Positions 7,848 to 16,749 of a stretch of DNA of 64,000 bases are shown in pieces. Location: assembly GCF_016863635.1 (NCBI RefSeq), contig NZ_BOPG01000045.1, forward strand, positions 1-64,000, written 5' to 3'. A program made the translations under genes and the position numbers. Numbering within the stretch: the first letter of the stretch is position 1; each line of letters opens with the position of its first letter. The notes below the pieces were generated by a model. The model made no database searches and was not told where the DNA came from. It saw only the letters and a program-made list of their open reading frames with translations. Source of the stretch: Virgisporangium aurantiacum. GTDB lineage: Bacteria > Actinomycetota > Actinomycetes > Mycobacteriales > Micromonosporaceae.

Positions 7848-9000
7848 ACGTGTAGGCCGCGGCGGCCAGCACCAGCGCGCCGAGCGCCGGCAGCAGGATC
7901 CGGTAGCTGACGACGCCGACCAGCACGGCGCCGCCCGTGATCGCGACGACCTGGCTGATGCCGCCGATGCCGTCGTACGCGGTGGTGGCGCGGCCGATCA
8001 GGGATGCCGGCGTCGACCGTTGCAGCAGCGTGACGCGGGCGATGAACGGGATGGTCAGCCCGACACCGGTGCCCGCGGCCGCCACGACCACGGCCGGCAG
8101 CGCGGGAATCGACAGGCCGGCGACGGCCAGCCCGTGCACCGCCGTTCCGGCGCCGATCGCGCCCAGTTCGCCGTGCCGGCTGATCAGCCTGGTGGCGGCG
8201 AGGCCGCCGAGGACGGCGCCGATGCCGGTGATGGCGGCCAGGACGCCGACGAACGCCGGCGGGCGGTCCAGGCCGTCGCTGACGACGAAGATGGCCGACT
8301 CGGTGACGCCACCGGCGACGAACATCGTGCAGATGGCCACGACGCTGCGGCGGATCGCGGCGCTGCCGGCGATGACCCGCACCCCGGCGGTGAGTTCGGT
8401 CCACAGCACGAACCGCGACCGCGGCGGGCCCGGCGCCTCGGGCCGCAGCAGGCCGAACAGCAGCGCCGCCACCAGAAAGCTGGCCAGGTTCAGCAGCGCG
8501 ACCGCTCCGATGCCCGCGACGGTGTACAGGGCGGCGCCGAGGAGCGGACCGCCGAGGCGCAGTCCCTGCCGCACGGTCTGGATGGCGCTGTTCGCCGCGG
8601 CGAGCCGGTGCTCGGGCACGAGGTCCTTGACGAGCGCGGTCACCGAGCCGAACACGCACACGTACGAGGCGCCCATCGCGGCCGAGACGGCGTAGACGAT
8701 CCACCAGTCACCGGCGTCGTCGACGGTCAGCAGCGGTACGAGCGCGGTACCGGAGAGCACGCACGCGACGACGAGGACGGTCCGGCGGGGGAACCGGTCG
8801 ATGACCCAGCCGAACGCGGGCGCCGCGCAGATCGGCAGCATGAAGAACATCACCGTCAGGCCGGCCGCGCCCGCCGAGCCGGTGAGGTCCTTCATCGCGA
8901 TCGGTGGAACCAGCATCATCGACGAGTCGCCGACCATGCTCACCACGAGGGCGGTGTAGAGCAGCCGGAACTGGGGCCGAACATATTGATGATGTTCCAT
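7831..9000 (-). CDS. MFS transporter (enterobactin-exporter-like, 12 TM)
   Basis: A 389-aa polytopic protein with about 12 hydrophobic segments. The intracellular loop between TM2 and TM3 reads FGWVIDRFPRRTVLV, the MFS motif A in G-x-x-x-D-R-x-x-R-R form. Proton-driven efflux of a small molecule is the usual role of this subgroup. The start is set at ATG 9000 (MEHHQYVRPQFRLLYTAL), because the longer frame adds 76 residues that overlap the divergent gene. GAACAT (8979-8984) and ATGTTC (8992-8997) form an inverted repeat over its first codons, which could bind a regulator. The secreted protein gene starts 37 bp away on the other strand. Confidence 0.83.
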   Translation of the reverse strand: MEHHQYVRPQFRLLYTALVVSMVGDSSMMLVPPIAMKDLTGSAGAAGLTVMFFMLPICAAPAFGWVIDRFPRRTVLVVACVLSGTALVPLLTVDDAGDWWIVYAVSAAMGASYVCVFGSVTALVKDLVPEHRLAAANSAIQTVRQGLRLGGPLLGAALYTVAGIGAVALLNLASFLVAALLFGLLRPEAPGPPRSRFVLWTELTAGVRVIAGSAAIRRSVVAICTMFVAGGVTESAIFVVSDGLDRPPAFVGVLAAITGIGAVLGGLAATRLISRHGELGAIGAGTAVHGLAVAGLSIPALPAVVVAAAGTGVGLTIPFIARVTLLQRSTPASLIGRATTAYDGIGGISQVVAITGGAVLVGVVSYRILLPALGALVLAAAAYTWRGRG

Positions 9001-9025
9001 GATTTCGGTTGGCTCGACGGCTTGG

Positions 9026-9037
9026 TACGGTGCACGC
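9026..9037 (+). promoter_or_regulatory. Leaderless promoter -10 (secreted protein gene)
   Basis: TACGGT at 9026-9031 followed by 6 nt and ATG 9038. There is no ribosome binding site, and the spacing is typical of a leaderless start. It lies inside the 37-bp gap to the divergent MFS gene. Confidence 0.5.
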
Positions 9038-10207
9038 ATGATAACGGGGATCATCGATGTCGTGCGTCCAAGAGCCCGGTCCGCCGTCACGGCGGTGGCC
9101 GGGCTCCTTACTGTCGTTCTCGCCGTCAGCGGCCTGGCGACGCTCACCGCGCAGCCCGCGGCGGCCGCCACGCTGAAGTCCATCACCTGGTGGGAGAACC
9201 TGTATCTGGACGCGCTCGACTTCGACAACGAGTACTACCTCCCGCGCAGCCGGTCGGCCGACTCGTGGGACCACTACGAACTGGCGTACGGGATCGACGA
9301 CCCGACCGCCCTGTACCGGGCGACCGGCAAGACCCGCTACCTCGACCAGGCCCTGCAACGCTCCAACAACGTGATGGCCACGGCCAAGAAGTCGAGCACG
9401 CTCGGGCCGGCGGCGTTCGGGGACTCCTACCTGGGCTGGGTGTCGTGGAAGAACGACACGTCCGGCACCGAGGAGCCGCTCTACGAGAGCTACGCCTGGC
9501 GCTACATCACCCGGCTGCTGCTGGTCATCAAGCAGACGCCGGCGCTGTACAACAACACCACCTACCGCAACCAGTACAACAAGCTGCTCGCCTTCGCCGA
9601 GGTGAACATCTTCGACAAGTGGTACACCCGCGGCGTCGAGGACTACATCTACCGGTCGAACACGCACATGGCCGCGCACTGGGCGTACATCGCGATGAAC
9701 CTGTCGCTCATGACGACCAACGCGACCCGCCTCGCCCGCGAGCGCGAGGTGCTCGAGGCGATCAACTACAGCCTGCCGAACTACGGCGGGGCCTCGCTGC
9801 ACGGCCAGTTCGTCGAGCACCCGACGATCGACGGGGCGTACTTCTGGAACTGGGACTGGAACGACTTCTCCCGGCCCGGTTCCGACGTGTCGCACGGCAA
9901 CAACGTGGTGGCCTTCATCGTCGAGGCGCGTGACCTCGGCCTGGCCGACTGGAGCCAGCTCGACGTCGAGGCTCTGGTCGTCACGTTCAACCGGGCCGTG
10001 TGGCCCGCGGCGAACCGCTACGCCGCGTGGCTCGACGGAACCGGTACCGAGGACGTCGGCTGGTACACCGACGGCTGGATGAAGCTCGGCCGCTACGACG
10101 TCGCCACCCAGCAGCGGCTGGAGGCGGCGTTCGCGGCGAACCTGCTGCCGACCAGTCACGGCAACGGCGCGCTGAACGCCAAGCGCCTCGGCGCTCCGGT
10201 CTCGTAG
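9038..10207 (+). CDS. Secreted alpha-helical protein of unknown function
   Basis: A 389-aa protein with a clear Sec signal peptide (Arg-rich start, hydrophobic core LLTVVLAVSGLATL, cleavage after AQPAAAA). The mature part is rich in Trp, Tyr and Asn and has repeated helical segments such as DNEYYLPRSRSADSW, NTHMAAHWAYIAMNL and WNWDWNDFSRPGSDVSHG. This pattern resembles the alpha/alpha-toroid fold of secreted glycan-active enzymes (lyases, epimerases). I cannot assign a family, and the comparison is by eye. The start at ATG 9038 is preferred over 8999 because of the signal peptide and the -10 box. A strong hairpin follows the stop codon. The function is unknown. Confidence 0.72.
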   Translation: MITGIIDVVRPRARSAVTAVAGLLTVVLAVSGLATLTAQPAAAATLKSITWWENLYLDALDFDNEYYLPRSRSADSWDHYELAYGIDDPTALYRATGKTRYLDQALQRSNNVMATAKKSSTLGPAAFGDSYLGWVSWKNDTSGTEEPLYESYAWRYITRLLLVIKQTPALYNNTTYRNQYNKLLAFAEVNIFDKWYTRGVEDYIYRSNTHMAAHWAYIAMNLSLMTTNATRLAREREVLEAINYSLPNYGGASLHGQFVEHPTIDGAYFWNWDWNDFSRPGSDVSHGNNVVAFIVEARDLGLADWSQLDVEALVVTFNRAVWPAANRYAAWLDGTGTEDVGWYTDGWMKLGRYDVATQQRLEAAFAANLLPTSHGNGALNAKRLGAPVS

Positions 10208-10229
10208 GAAGTCTGCTGTCGTAAGTCAG

Positions 10230-10259
10230 GCCATCCGCGCCGTCGCCGGCGCGGATGGC
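10230..10259 (+). terminator. Strong stem-loop terminator
   Basis: Perfect 12-bp arms GCCATCCGCGCC (10230-10241) and GGCGCGGATGGC (10248-10259) with a 6-nt loop, 22 nt after the secreted-protein stop. No U-tract follows, as is common for actinobacterial terminators. Confidence 0.75.
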
Positions 10260-10260
10260 T

Positions 10261-10273
10261 TAGGCTGCTTCGA
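10261..10273 (+). promoter_or_regulatory. Leaderless promoter -10 (GrpB gene)
   Basis: TAGGCT at 10261-10266, 7 nt, then ATG 10274. It begins 1 nt after the terminator stem, so the terminator and the next promoter are back to back. Confidence 0.5.
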
Positions 10274-10888
10274 ATGCCCACACCTGAGCAGATCACCCGC
10301 CACGACGACTCGCCGCCGCCCGACGGGCTGTCCCCGTGGGTCGGTGAGTACCGCCCCCGCACCGACATCCGCGTCGTCGACCCCGACCCGGCCTGGCCGG
10401 AACGCTTCGCCACGCTGGCGGCCCGCATCCGCACCGCGCTGGGAGACCGGGCACTCGTGGTCGAGCACATCGGCTCCACGTCGGTGGCCGGGCTGCCGGC
10501 CAAGCCGATCATCGACGTCGGCCTGATCGTCGCCGACTCCGCCGACGAGGAGGCGTACCTGCCGGACCTGGAGCGGGAAGGCTTCACGCTGGTGGTCCGC
10601 GAGCCGTGGTGGCAGGAGCACCGGTGCCTGGCGCACGACGACCCGAAGTGCAACCTGCACGTCTTCGGGCCCGACGCGGCCGAACCGGTGCGGCAACGCA
10701 TGTTCCGCGACTGGCTGCTCACCCACCCCGACGATCTCGCGCTCTACCGCGACACCAAGCGCGAGGCGGCGGCGGCAGCCAACGCGGCGGGCGAGCACGT
10801 CATGCAGTACAACGCCCGCAAGCAACAGGTGATCCGGGAGATCTACGACCGCGCGTTCCGCGCCGCCGGCCTGCTACCGGCGGAGTGA
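10274..10888 (+). CDS. GrpB family protein (nucleotidyltransferase fold)
   Basis: A 204-aa protein of the GrpB/UPF0157 group, related to the nucleotidyltransferase superfamily. Signature segments are IRVVDPDPAWPERFATL, ALVVEHIGSTSVAGLPAKP with IIDVGLIV, and KCNLHVFGPDAAE. The H-x-G-S-T-x-V-x-G-L-x-A-K-P-x-x-D block is the nucleotide-binding core. Some members are fused to dephospho-CoA kinase, where the GrpB domain may help folding; stand-alone members have no proven reaction. The N-terminal 30 residues are an extension. The gene is monocistronic or leads into the cupin gene 37 nt downstream. Confidence 0.9.
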   Translation: MPTPEQITRHDDSPPPDGLSPWVGEYRPRTDIRVVDPDPAWPERFATLAARIRTALGDRALVVEHIGSTSVAGLPAKPIIDVGLIVADSADEEAYLPDLEREGFTLVVREPWWQEHRCLAHDDPKCNLHVFGPDAAEPVRQRMFRDWLLTHPDDLALYRDTKREAAAAANAAGEHVMQYNARKQQVIREIYDRAFRAAGLLPAE

Positions 10889-10925
10889 CGGTTTGCCGCC
10901 GCGGGCGCCGGGTAGGCACGTGGCC

Positions 10926-11255
10926 GTGAATCGGACATCGCTTACCGAATTGCGGGTCGAGCACCTCGGCCTGGCCCGTAACGCGTCCAGCGGTCGCAGC
11001 GCGCACACCATCGCGGGCGGCCACGACCGGTCGCTCCGGCAGACGCTCATCGCCATCGTCGCCGGCCGGCGCCTCGACGAACACGAGAGTAACGGCGAAG
11101 CCACGGTGCACGTGCTCGAGGGACGGGTCCAGCTCGTCACCGCCGAGTCTGCCTGCGACGGCTCCGCCGGCGACCTCATCGAGGTGCCGGACACGCGGCA
11201 CGCCCTGGAAGCGGTGGAGGACTCCGTCGTGCTGCTCACCGTCGCCGTCCACTGA
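10926..11255 (+). CDS. Small cupin-domain protein
   Basis: A 109-aa single-domain beta-barrel protein. The conserved cupin stretch reads IVAGRRLDEHESNGEATVHVLEG, then DLIEVPDTRHALEAVEDSVVLLTVAV. The first metal motif G-x5-H-x-H is incomplete (only one His), while the second-strand His is kept, so metal binding is doubtful. It probably senses or stabilises a small ligand or shields a stress-related process; the function is unknown. The start is set at GTG 10926, which lies 7 nt after a TAGGCA sequence; a TTG at 10893 is the other option. Confidence 0.7.
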   Translation: MNRTSLTELRVEHLGLARNASSGRSAHTIAGGHDRSLRQTLIAIVAGRRLDEHESNGEATVHVLEGRVQLVTAESACDGSAGDLIEVPDTRHALEAVEDSVVLLTVAVH

Positions 11256-11293
11256 TCCGGTTGGGTGCGGGTGTCCGCTTTGGTCGGATTCAA

Positions 11294-11400
11294 TGAGACG
11301 GCCCGGATCGCCGCGACGATGTTCGGGTAGGCCCCGCAGCGTGGTCGCAGCCCTTCTTGGCGCCGGTGAGGTCGAGGTGTTCGCGCAGCGCGTCGATTAC
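11294..11400 (-). pseudogene. Remnant of a 2Fe-2S subunit of an aldehyde/xanthine oxidoreductase
   Basis: On the minus strand, 11400 to 11341 reads VIDALREHLDLTGAKKGCDH, the start of the plant-type 2Fe-2S domain of CoxS/YagT-like subunits (normally continuing GQCGACTV). After a frame change, 11338 to 11300 reads CGAYPNIVAAIRAV, the end of the C-terminal 2Fe-2S domain (normally CRCGAYPNIV). The roughly 60-70 residues expected between them are missing, and the start and most Fe-S cysteines are gone. It abuts the ridA stop codon. This is an internally deleted gene fragment, not a functional protein. Confidence 0.65.
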
Positions 11401-11804
11401 GCGAGGACGGCGACGGCCTCGATCTCGACGAGGAGGTCGGGCTCGGCGAGGGCCGGCACGCCGACGAGGGTGGCGGGCCGCACCGGGTCGATGCCCAGCC
11501 GCTCCGCGGCCCGCAGGGCGCCGGCGTTGATCGCGTCCATCTTGTCGGGCGTCCAGTCGACGACGTAGACGGTGACCTTCGCGATGTCGGCGAACGTGCC
11601 GCCGACCGCGGTGACCGCGATGTTGAGGTTGGTGAGCGCCTGCTCCACCTGCGCGGCGAGATCGCCGGTGCCGACCGTGTTGTCGTCGGCGTCGCGGGCG
11701 ACCTGGCCGGAGATGTATGCCGTGCGGGTGCCGGTGGCGAGGCCGATCTGGGCGTAGTTGCCGGGTGTCGGTAGACCTTCGGGATTGATCAGTTCGACGG
11801 GCAT
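11397..11804 (-). CDS. RidA family deaminase
   Basis: A 135-aa single-domain protein of the RidA/YjgF/UK114 family, which hydrolyses reactive enamine/imine intermediates released by PLP enzymes. It shows ISGQVARDADDNTVGTGDLA and QVEQALTNLNIAVTAVGGT. The segment VRPATLVGVPALAEPDLLVEIEAVAV contains the conserved Arg that binds the substrate carboxylate and the P-A-x-T-x-V-x-V-x-x-L block. The start is taken at ATG 11804 (MPVELINPEGLP); ATG 11813 would add three residues. It lies 40 nt downstream of the MFS gene on the same strand, so it may be the second gene of that unit, and a broken oxidoreductase fragment follows it. Confidence 0.88.
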   Translation of the reverse strand: MPVELINPEGLPTPGNYAQIGLATGTRTAYISGQVARDADDNTVGTGDLAAQVEQALTNLNIAVTAVGGTFADIAKVTVYVVDWTPDKMDAINAGALRAAERLGIDPVRPATLVGVPALAEPDLLVEIEAVAVLA

Positions 11805-11844
11805 GGAATCCATTGGATCCCGCCGGTGCGGGAATGTCGAGCGG

Positions 11845-13392
11845 TCACATGTGGACGCCGCCGGGTGCGGCGTGGGGGTCGGTCGACGGTGGTCCGGAGC
11901 GGAGCAGCACGCCGCTGACGACCGCGCCGACGACGAAGAACCCGGCGACCCAGCCGAACGTTGTGGTGTAGCTGTCGACGGTGGCCGCCGCGACGACGTC
12001 CGGCGTCGGCGCCCGGCCGGCGAGGTTGTCCGCCAGCGCGCCGGCGGCGATGGTGCTGAGCACGGCCGTACCCACCGATCCGCCCACCTGCTGGGCGGTG
12101 TTGACGAGCGCGGAGGCCACCCCGGCGTCCGACGCGTGCACGCCCGCCGTCCCCGCCGTCATCGCCGGCGCCATGGCCAGGCCGATGCCGACCCCGACGA
12201 CGATCAGCGGCCCGAGGACGCTCGACCGGTAGGTCGAGTCGACGTCGAGGCGGGTGAGCCAGAGCAGACCGGCGGCGGCGACGAGGAACCCCGTCGGGAC
12301 GAGCGGGCGGGGCCCGAGCCGCGGCACGACCAGGCTGGTGGCGGTCGTCGCGGTGGCGGCCAGCGCGCCGATCATCGGCAGGAAGGCGACGCCGCTGCCG
12401 ATCGGGGTGAAGTCGAGGTTCTGCTGCAGGTAGTAGGTGAGGAACAGGAAGACGGCGAACATGCCGACGCCGACGGTCAGCACGGAGAGCAGGGCGCCGC
12501 CCCGGTTGCGGTCGACGAGGACGCGCATGGGCACGAGCGGATGGGCCACCCGGGTCTCGATGACGACGAACGCCACCAGCAGCACGGCGGCGGCGACCAG
12601 CCACCCCCACACGTGGACGTCGTCGAAGTCGTGGGTCTCGGCCTCGGCGAAGCCGTAGACGAGGGAGAACAGGCCGCCGGAGACGGTGAGCGTCCCCGGG
12701 ATGTCGAGGCGGTGCCGGGGACCGTCGGCGTGCTGGTTGTGCAGCAGCATCGTGGCGCCGATCCCGGCGGCGACGGCGAAGACGATGTTGACGTACATGC
12801 ACCAGCGCCAGTTCAGGTACTCGGTCAGCATCCCGCCGAGCAGCAGGCCGATGGCGCCGCCCGCGCCGGCGATCGCGCCGTAGATGCCGAACGCCTTGGC
12901 GCGCTCCTTCGCGTCGGTGAACGTCGTGGTGAGCAGCGAGAGGACGGCCGGAGCGAGCAGCGCGCCGAACACGCCCTGCGCGGCCCGCGCGGTGACCAGC
13001 AGCCCGAAGCCACCGGCCGCCCCGCCGACGGCCGAGGCGACCGCGAAACCGGTGAGGCCGATGAGCAGCGTGGTCTTGCGGCCGACGAGGTCGCCGATGC
13101 GGCCGCCGAGCGGAAGCAGGGCGCCGAAGGCGAGCGCGTAGGCGGTGACGATCCACTGCCGGCTCTCGTTGGAGAAGCCCAGATCCGCCTGCGCCGACGG
13201 CAGCGCGATGTTCACGATGGTCGCGTCGAGCACCACCATCAACTGGGCCAGGCCCAGGACGCCCAGGATCAACCAGCGTTGGCCGTGGTGCACGTTGGGC
13301 TCGTGGTCGGAACCGTGCGCCGCGTGCGCACCGTGGTAACCGGTGTGGTCGGCGCTGTGCCTGGGCGTGTGCTGCAGATCTGCGGACGTCAT
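11845..13392 (-). CDS. DHA2-type MFS drug exporter (14 TM) with His-rich N-terminus
   Basis: A 515-aa transporter with about 14 hydrophobic segments. Motif C-like and DHA2 signatures include [18 protein letters not shown], the loop [15 protein letters not shown], and [19 protein letters not shown]. Members pump drugs or antibiotics by proton antiport. The cytosolic N-terminus (residues 1-40) contains nine histidines spread through [29 protein letters not shown]. This is unusual for the family and could bind metal. Start ATG 13392 is preceded by a GAGAGG ribosome binding site. It probably forms an operon with ridA. No TetR regulator is adjacent. Confidence 0.87.
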   Translation of the reverse strand: MTSADLQHTPRHSADHTGYHGAHAAHGSDHEPNVHHGQRWLILGVLGLAQLMVVLDATIVNIALPSAQADLGFSNESRQWIVTAYALAFGALLPLGGRIGDLVGRKTTLLIGLTGFAVASAVGGAAGGFGLLVTARAAQGVFGALLAPAVLSLLTTTFTDAKERAKAFGIYGAIAGAGGAIGLLLGGMLTEYLNWRWCMYVNIVFAVAAGIGATMLLHNQHADGPRHRLDIPGTLTVSGGLFSLVYGFAEAETHDFDDVHVWGWLVAAAVLLVAFVVIETRVAHPLVPMRVLVDRNRGGALLSVLTVGVGMFAVFLFLTYYLQQNLDFTPIGSGVAFLPMIGALAATATTATSLVVPRLGPRPLVPTGFLVAAAGLLWLTRLDVDSTYRSSVLGPLIVVGVGIGLAMAPAMTAGTAGVHASDAGVASALVNTAQQVGGSVGTAVLSTIAAGALADNLAGRAPTPDVVAAATVDSYTTTFGWVAGFFVVGAVVSGVLLRSGPPSTDPHAAPGGVHM

Positions 13393-13472
13393 CGTGGTGC
13401 CCCTCTCCGGGGAGTCCCCGTGGGCCCGATCGGCGGCCGCGCGGTGATGTTGAGCGGAACCGGTGGTCCACG

Positions 13473-13484
13473 TACGTTGGGCCG
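13473..13484 (+). promoter_or_regulatory. Leaderless promoter -10 (13485 gene)
   Basis: TACGTT at 13473-13478 followed by 6 nt and GTG 13485. This supports the GTG start, and there is no ribosome binding site. Confidence 0.45.
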
Positions 13485-14762
13485 GTGACAGCGGGAAGCG
13501 GGCAGCGGAACGGTTCGGTCGCCGCCGCGGCCGTCATCGGTGGGGTGGCCGGTGCGGCGCTCGCGGCCCACCGGGGCGCGCGGGCGGCCGGCATCGGCGC
13601 GCTCGCCGGCGCGGCCGGGCTGGCGGTCTCGGAGCGGATCGCCCGAGCGCGGCAGAAACCCGGTGAGATTCCCCCGTTGTGGCAACGGATCGCGACGAGC
13701 GCCGCGCTGGTCGCCCCGCTCGGCTGGGCGGCCGGCCGGGTGACCGGTGCCGGCCCGGTGGCGGTCGGTGCGGCGACGGGCGCGCTCGGCGGGCTGCTGG
13801 GTGTGCGTCCACAAAAGGTCTTACTGGGTCCCGTGTTCGGCGCGGCGGTCGGGCGGGCGCTGGCCGCCAACCGTCGCCCCGTGCCGGCGGCCGTCGTCGC
13901 CAGCGCCACGATGCTGGCCTACCGGGTCGCGTCGTCGTTGGTGTTCCGGGACGCGCAGGTCACCCTGCTCGCCGACCGGGTGCGCGCCGAGGACCTGCCG
14001 TTCGTCGTGCCACTTGAGGCCCGGTCGCGGTACGTGGGCACGGGGTACGTCAGGCAGCTCGCCGACGTCATCGGTGGCCGGTACGTGGCCGACGCACCGG
14101 ACGTGGGCATCGTCGCCTCGCTCGACGAGCTGCGCGGTCCCGACTTCGATCCGTCCATTGTGGACACACGGGTGCGCGAGTTCTACGAACACACCACCCG
14201 GTTCCGGCTCGACATCGTGCCGGAGTGGCGGCTGTGGGTGCGTCCCGGCTACCTGCTCTACCGGACGCTGGTCGCCCGTCCGCTCGGCCAGGCGAACGTG
14301 CCGACGAACCAGCGGGAGACCCAGCGCGGCATCCGCAGCCGCATCGACACCATCACGCTGCCCGACCGGTCCGACGTGGCCGTGCGCGGCTGGATCCGCT
14401 CGTTCACCGACACCGACGAACCCATCTACGTCGGCATCTACACCACGTACCGGCACGACGGGCGCGGCTACGTCAGCGTCGGATTCCCGGTGCCACAGGG
14501 CAGTTTCACCGCGACGCTGCAACCGCGGCACCGGCCCGGCGGCGGGCTGGTCCTCACCAGTCGCAGCAACCTGGAGCACCCCGGCCACTACCTTACCTAC
14601 GTCGACCCGGAGAGCCGCGACCTCACCGCCGTTGCCGTGCACGGCTTCGCCGAACAACTCGACGTCCACGTCACCGACGGGGAACTGCGGGCCGAACACG
14701 CCTTTTCCGTGTTCGGCCTGCCGTTCCTCGTGTTGCACTACCGGATGCACCGCAAGGTCTAG
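13485..14762 (+). CDS. Membrane-associated protein of unknown function
   Basis: A 425-aa protein I do not recognise. Residues 1-140 are Gly/Ala-rich with several hydrophobic stretches ([58 protein letters not shown]), suggesting a membrane domain or a glycine-zipper-like region. Residues 150-425 are soluble and well ordered, with [38 protein letters not shown] and [20 protein letters not shown]. The last part looks like a beta-rich domain. The gene is divergent from the DHA2 exporter with 92 bp between them, and its stop overlaps the convergent PLD gene by 4 nt. Confidence 0.65.
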   Translation: MTAGSGQRNGSVAAAAVIGGVAGAALAAHRGARAAGIGALAGAAGLAVSERIARARQKPGEIPPLWQRIATSAALVAPLGWAAGRVTGAGPVAVGAATGALGGLLGVRPQKVLLGPVFGAAVGRALAANRRPVPAAVVASATMLAYRVASSLVFRDAQVTLLADRVRAEDLPFVVPLEARSRYVGTGYVRQLADVIGGRYVADAPDVGIVASLDELRGPDFDPSIVDTRVREFYEHTTRFRLDIVPEWRLWVRPGYLLYRTLVARPLGQANVPTNQRETQRGIRSRIDTITLPDRSDVAVRGWIRSFTDTDEPIYVGIYTTYRHDGRGYVSVGFPVPQGSFTATLQPRHRPGGGLVLTSRSNLEHPGHYLTYVDPESRDLTAVAVHGFAEQLDVHVTDGELRAEHAFSVFGLPFLVLHYRMHRKV

Positions 14763-15931
14763 CCAGCGGCGGAGGGCTCCACGACGTTGGCCGCGTCGCG
14801 GGCGGTGCGGAAGTTCGCCCGGTACTGGTCGTGGATCGGGTTCGACTTGATGCGCACCATCGCCTCGTCGTTCTCGCGCAGCGCGGCGGTGCTGTAGTTG
14901 TGGCTGCCGGTGACGACCCACTTGGTGTCCTTCTCACCGACGTAGGTGCCCTCGATGAGCAGGTACTTGGAGTGGATGACGTACGGGTTGCCGGCGTTGT
15001 CCGGGAACTGGTACAACGCGATCCGCGAGTGGTTGGTGAGATGGCCGAGCGAACCGGCGTCGATGGTGGTGTAGATGACGTCGACCCAGCACTTCTGGTC
15101 GGCGAGTTCACGGAGCCGGCGGGCGATGTCGTCGCGGCTGAAGTACCACATGCCGATGCGGATGATCGTGCGGTGCGTGTCCTGCGTGCCGACCGTGGTG
15201 TTGCCTTCGCAGGTGATGTTCTCGTTCAGCATGTTGTAGACCGTGTCGGTCGACTCGTCCGAGCCCGACCGCGGGAAGAAGTAGACCTTCGCGTTGCCGC
15301 TGCCGACGGTCCGGTAGTAGTTGGAGGTCTTCGCCTTGGCGGCGAGGTCGGTGAAGTAGGACGCGTAGGCGTTGTACAGCCCGGTGTTGCCCACGAGGGT
15401 CACCGCGTTGTTCCAGAACTTCGTGGCGTTCTCCGTGGTGAGGTTCGCCGACGACTGCACCACGACGTTGGCGGAGCCCGACGTGCTGGAGAACAGGAAG
15501 AACTTGTTGTGCATGATGGGCGTGCCGGCGTTGCCGATGCAGGCGGCGTTCTGGGTGCAGAGCACGAGGAACGACGGCTTGGTACGGTCGCTGCCCAGAG
15601 CCGAGATGAGCGTGGTCACCGCGGCCTGCGCGGCGTCGGAGTAGTCGACCACGAGCCGCACGTTGGCACCGCGGTTCTTCGCCGCGACCAGGTCGGCGGC
15701 GACGGCGGTGTCGCGGAAGTGGTACATCGCGATCGTGATCGTCGACCCGGCCGGCGCACCGTTGATGAGCGACCGCACGTGGTCACGGATTTTGTACTGT
15801 TCGGCGGCGATGAGCGGGTTGTTGAACACCGCGCCGTCGGCCACCGCGGCCGACGCGGGCGGCGCCGCCAGAACGACGGCGGTGGCCAGCGTCGACAGGG
15901 CGGCAGCGGCCAAGAGGCGTAGGGGACGCAT
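14759..15931 (-). CDS. Secreted phospholipase D-like protein
   Basis: A 390-aa protein with a Sec signal peptide ([20 protein letters not shown] to ASA) and two PLD-type half-domains. The first catalytic segment is [20 protein letters not shown], then SSANLT; the second is [20 protein letters not shown], then TGSHNYS. Both keep H-x-K and the downstream Ser/Asn, but the Asp of H-x-K-x4-D is Ser in the first and Glu in the second. This is a recurrent variant in secreted actinomycete PLD-like proteins. Two Cys pairs (CTQNAAC, CEGN/CW) may form disulphides outside the cell. It is probably a phosphodiesterase on lipid or nucleic acid; the substrate is unknown. The start at ATG 15931 gives the best signal peptide. 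Confidence 0.82.
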   Translation of the reverse strand: MRPLRLLAAAALSTLATAVVLAAPPASAAVADGAVFNNPLIAAEQYKIRDHVRSLINGAPAGSTITIAMYHFRDTAVAADLVAAKNRGANVRLVVDYSDAAQAAVTTLISALGSDRTKPSFLVLCTQNAACIGNAGTPIMHNKFFLFSSTSGSANVVVQSSANLTTENATKFWNNAVTLVGNTGLYNAYASYFTDLAAKAKTSNYYRTVGSGNAKVYFFPRSGSDESTDTVYNMLNENITCEGNTTVGTQDTHRTIIRIGMWYFSRDDIARRLRELADQKCWVDVIYTTIDAGSLGHLTNHSRIALYQFPDNAGNPYVIHSKYLLIEGTYVGEKDTKWVVTGSHNYSTAALRENDEAMVRIKSNPIHDQYRANFRTARDAANVVEPSAAG

Positions 15932-16021
15932 CGAACTCCAATCCAAGTGACGGATGTCGATTTGCCCCCCGCGGGATCATGCCACACGCCGACCGGCGGA
16001 CGCCAGGCCGCCCCAGGTGCG

Positions 16022-16035
16022 TAGGGTGGGGCGTT
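16022..16035 (+). promoter_or_regulatory. Leaderless promoter -10 (16036 gene)
   Basis: TAGGGT at 16022-16027, then 8 nt and ATG 16036. The same hexamer is used before the rhamnoside ABC operon at 35606. Confidence 0.45.
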
Positions 16036-16749
16036 ATGGGTGTGCGGTTCGAGGAGCTTGCCTGGCACCGGACCCGAATGGGTGACATCAGCCTGTGGCG
16101 GCGGGTCGATCCGGTCTCACACACCGACGTGTACGAGGTCAAGCTCGGCGACGAGTACCTGATGTCGAGCCTGTTCACCGTCGCCGAGGTGGAGTTGGCC
16201 CGGTTGGCGCTCGCGGCGCATCCGGGCGCCGCGATCGACGTGGTGGTCGGCGGGCTGGGACTGGGGTTCACCGGGCGCACCGTGCTGGATGACCCGCGGG
16301 TGGCGTCGTTGACGGTGGTCGACGCGGTGGCAGAGGTCATCGGATGGCACCGGGACGGGCTGCTGCCTTTCGCCGCGGCGCTGACCGCCGACGACCGGAG
16401 CCGGTTGGTGCACGGGGACTTCTTCGCCATGGCGGCCGGTGCGGGCTTCGACCCGGACGCGCCGGGGCGTCGCTTCCACGTCGTCGCGGTCGACATCGAC
16501 CACTCGCCGCGGCATCTGCTGCACCCGGGCCACGCCGCGTTCTACACCGTCGACGGGCTGACGGCACTGACCCGGCACCTGTATCCGGGTGGGGTGTTCG
16601 CGTTGTGGTCAAACGATCCGCCCGACCCGGAGTTCACCGCCACCCTCGATGAGGTGTTCGCCACCAGCGTCGCGCACGTGGTGACGTTCGCGAATCCGGT
16701 TCAGGGCGGGGAGTCGGCCAACACCGTCTACGTGGCGACGGCCTCGTAG
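16036..16749 (+). CDS. Spermidine-synthase-like protein
   Basis: A 237-aa Rossmann-fold protein related to spermidine synthase. It shows VVVGGLGLGFTGRTVL (nucleotide/SAM loop), VVDAVAEVIGWHR, and VAVDIDHSPRHLLHPGHAAF. The D-I-D-H-S-P motif replaces the D-x-x-D-P of true aminopropyltransferases, so the polyamine reaction is not assured; many actinobacterial relatives are annotated as spermine/spermidine synthase domain proteins without evidence. The N-terminal half carries EVKLGDEYLMSSLFT. The start ATG 16036 follows a leaderless -10 box. Its tail overlaps the convergent prfC by 22 nt, so the two transcripts are antisense at their ends. Confidence 0.75.
   Translation: MGVRFEELAWHRTRMGDISLWRRVDPVSHTDVYEVKLGDEYLMSSLFTVAEVELARLALAAHPGAAIDVVVGGLGLGFTGRTVLDDPRVASLTVVDAVAEVIGWHRDGLLPFAAALTADDRSRLVHGDFFAMAAGAGFDPDAPGRRFHVVAVDIDHSPRHLLHPGHAAFYTVDGLTALTRHLYPGGVFALWSNDPPDPEFTATLDEVFATSVAHVVTFANPVQGGESANTVYVATAS

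Noticed and set aside
11294-11400. Transposase fragment as an explanation for the debris near ridA
   Set aside because: The translated text fits 2Fe-2S subunit motifs (KKGCDH, CGAYPNIVAAI) far better than any transposase, and there are no terminal repeats.
14759-15931. Inactive PLD as a notable finding
   Set aside because: The Asp-to-Ser and Asp-to-Glu changes in the HxK motifs appear typical of this secreted actinomycete subgroup, so the variation is not special to this gene.
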